Of a stretch of 31,039 nucleotides of DNA, positions 30,020-31,039 are shown piece by piece. Made by a program: the position numbers and the translations under genes. The first letter of the stretch is position 1. The number at the start of each line of letters is the position of its first letter. This DNA comes from Bacteroidales bacterium (GTDB lineage: Bacteria; Bacteroidota; Bacteroidia; Bacteroidales; Bacteroidaceae): assembly GCA_004554665.1 (NCBI GenBank), contig SFKY01000027.1, forward strand, positions 1 through 31,039, read 5' to 3'. The notes under the pieces were generated by a model. That model was not told the origin of the DNA. It was given only the letters and a program-made list of their open reading frames with translations, and did no database searches.

Positions 30020-31039
30020 ATGGAAAAAACTAAAGAAATAGATTTAATAGCTGCAGTAAAAACAGTACTAAAGGAACGCAAGCTGCTTGCAATATCCATA
30101 GCTGCAGGAATAGTGGCAGGCTTGATTATTGCCTTTGCAACGCCAAAAGTATATAGTGCAGATGTTGTTTTAGTACCAGAACTGTCTGCTGGTGGCATGG
30201 GGCTGTCTAATAATCTGGCAGAGATAGCATCATCTTTTGGTATAAATTTAGGGAACACAAGCAAGAATATAGATGCCATATATCCAGAGATATATCCAGA
30301 GATATTGACATCAAACGATTTCATAATGACGTTATTTACTGTTCCCGTGAGACTGAAAGACGATAATCTGTTACGTACATATTCAGACCATTTGAAAAAA
30401 GATACAAGCATTCCTTTTTGGCAGTATCCTAAAATGTGGCTTAATGAACTTATGAAACCCAAAGAACAGATAGCTAAAGGCAGTGGAGTTGCGGATCCTT
30501 TTAAGATTTCAAGATTGGATGAAAAAATGTGCAAAGCCATATCCGGAAACATCGGCTGTTTGGTTGACAAGAAGACCAGCGTGATAACACTGTCTGTTAC
30601 AGACCAAGACCCATTGGTGGCTGCTATCATGGTTGACACCCTACAACAAAGGCTGCAAAACTATATTACGACATATCGCACAAAAAAAGCGCGTTTAGAC
30701 TTTGATTATTACAACAAATTGTATTATGAATCAAAGGCAAAGTACCAGAAAGCACAGAGCACATATGCAAGTTTCTGCGACGCCAATCAAGGAGTAATGC
30801 TCGAAAAGTACATAGCAAAACGTGATGAGCTTGAGAATGAAATGCAGACGGCATTCTCTTTGATGAACCAAATGGCGGTTTTAATGCAATCTGCCAAGGC
30901 GAAAATACAGGAACGCACTCCTGCTTTTACTGTGATAAAATCAGCCAAGATGCCTTACCAAGCATCTGGAATGTCCAGAAAGATGATTATGATCATGTTC
31001 GTCTTTTTGGGTGTCATCATAGATGCTGCATGGGTGTTG
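30020..31039 (+). CDS. Wzz-type chain-length determinant (partial, cut by window end)
   Basis: 340 residues visible, no stop before the window end. An N-terminal membrane helix (AISIAAGIVAGLIIAFATPK) follows KTKEIDLIAAVKTVLKERK. Next comes a periplasmic Wzz domain (KVYSADVVLVPELSAGG) with a long coiled coil (DFDYYNKLYYESKAKYQKAQ). The second helix (KMIMIMFVFLGVIIDAAWVL) begins at the window edge after the proline-containing KSAKMPYQASG. It would set polysaccharide chain length with the export protein. Codon use is visibly more A/T-rich than in the genes before it. Confidence 0.88.
   Translation, partial: MEKTKEIDLIAAVKTVLKERKLLAISIAAGIVAGLIIAFATPKVYSADVVLVPELSAGGMGLSNNLAEIASSFGINLGNTSKNIDAIYPEIYPEILTSNDFIMTLFTVPVRLKDDNLLRTYSDHLKKDTSIPFWQYPKMWLNELMKPKEQIAKGSGVADPFKISRLDEKMCKAISGNIGCLVDKKTSVITLSVTDQDPLVAAIMVDTLQQRLQNYITTYRTKKARLDFDYYNKLYYESKAKYQKAQSTYASFCDANQGVMLEKYIAKRDELENEMQTAFSLMNQMAVLMQSAKAKIQERTPAFTVIKSAKMPYQASGMSRKMIMIMFVFLGVIIDAAWVL

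Overview
The window looks like a chromosomal stretch of a Bacteroidales bacterium, most likely Prevotellaceae. Three things point there. Promoters carry the Bacteroidetes -7 box TAnnTTTG(C) again and again. The tmRNA on the minus strand encodes the tag GENNYALAA. The gene neighbourhoods (rlmN-DUF4837-pdxA, sigma-54 activator-lptE-secG, holA beside an HsdR-N-like protein, nif3 beside a coiled-coil zinc-ribbon protein) are typical of the phylum. The family assignments come from recognising protein motifs by eye; no database search was run.

Layout. 1-3.8 kb: a frameshifted holA (minus), a divergent small PD-(D/E)XK protein, and a nif3/zinc-ribbon pair (minus). 4.0-6.9 kb: a secreted sialidase, an orphan tyrosine recombinase preceded by a perfect 20-bp inverted repeat, and an RNA-like region ending in a strong terminator. 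7.0-8.4 kb: a FetB-like permease and an ABC protein whose nucleotide-binding motifs are all degenerate (minus). 8.4-10.4 kb: aguA-aguB, the agmatine-to-putrescine route. 10.4-11.7 kb: a long palindrome and an Rpn-type nuclease with a 12-bp coding repeat. 11.7-16.8 kb: an operon of a 1258-residue glycosyltransferase/DUF4922/SpoIID fusion followed by an AmpG-like permease (minus). 16.8-17.5 kb: a gene-free island of palindromes and 22-bp tandem repeats. 17.5-18.3 kb: tcdA (minus). 18.4-25.6 kb: eight co-directional genes, rlmN, DUF4837 lipoprotein, pdxA-like, flippase-like, sigma-54 activator, lptE, TPR-like protein and secG. 25.7-26.5 kb: tRNA-His and ssrA. 26.5 kb to the end: a REP doublet, then the start of an exopolysaccharide locus (phosphoglycosyl transferase, SLBB export protein, Wzz-like protein cut by the window end).

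How the genes work together. The fusion protein plus AmpG suggests cell-wall turnover or muropeptide salvage. aguAB makes putrescine. The rlmN-secG run is envelope and translation housekeeping. The last three genes start surface polysaccharide assembly and export.

The observations most worth checking are: the broken holA, which is normally essential; a PdxA homologue lacking two of the three metal-binding histidines; the three-part GT/DUF4922/SpoIID fusion coupled to ampG; the motif-less ABC 'ATPase' with a G8 tract; and several undescribed palindromic elements, including a REP doublet ahead of the polysaccharide locus.
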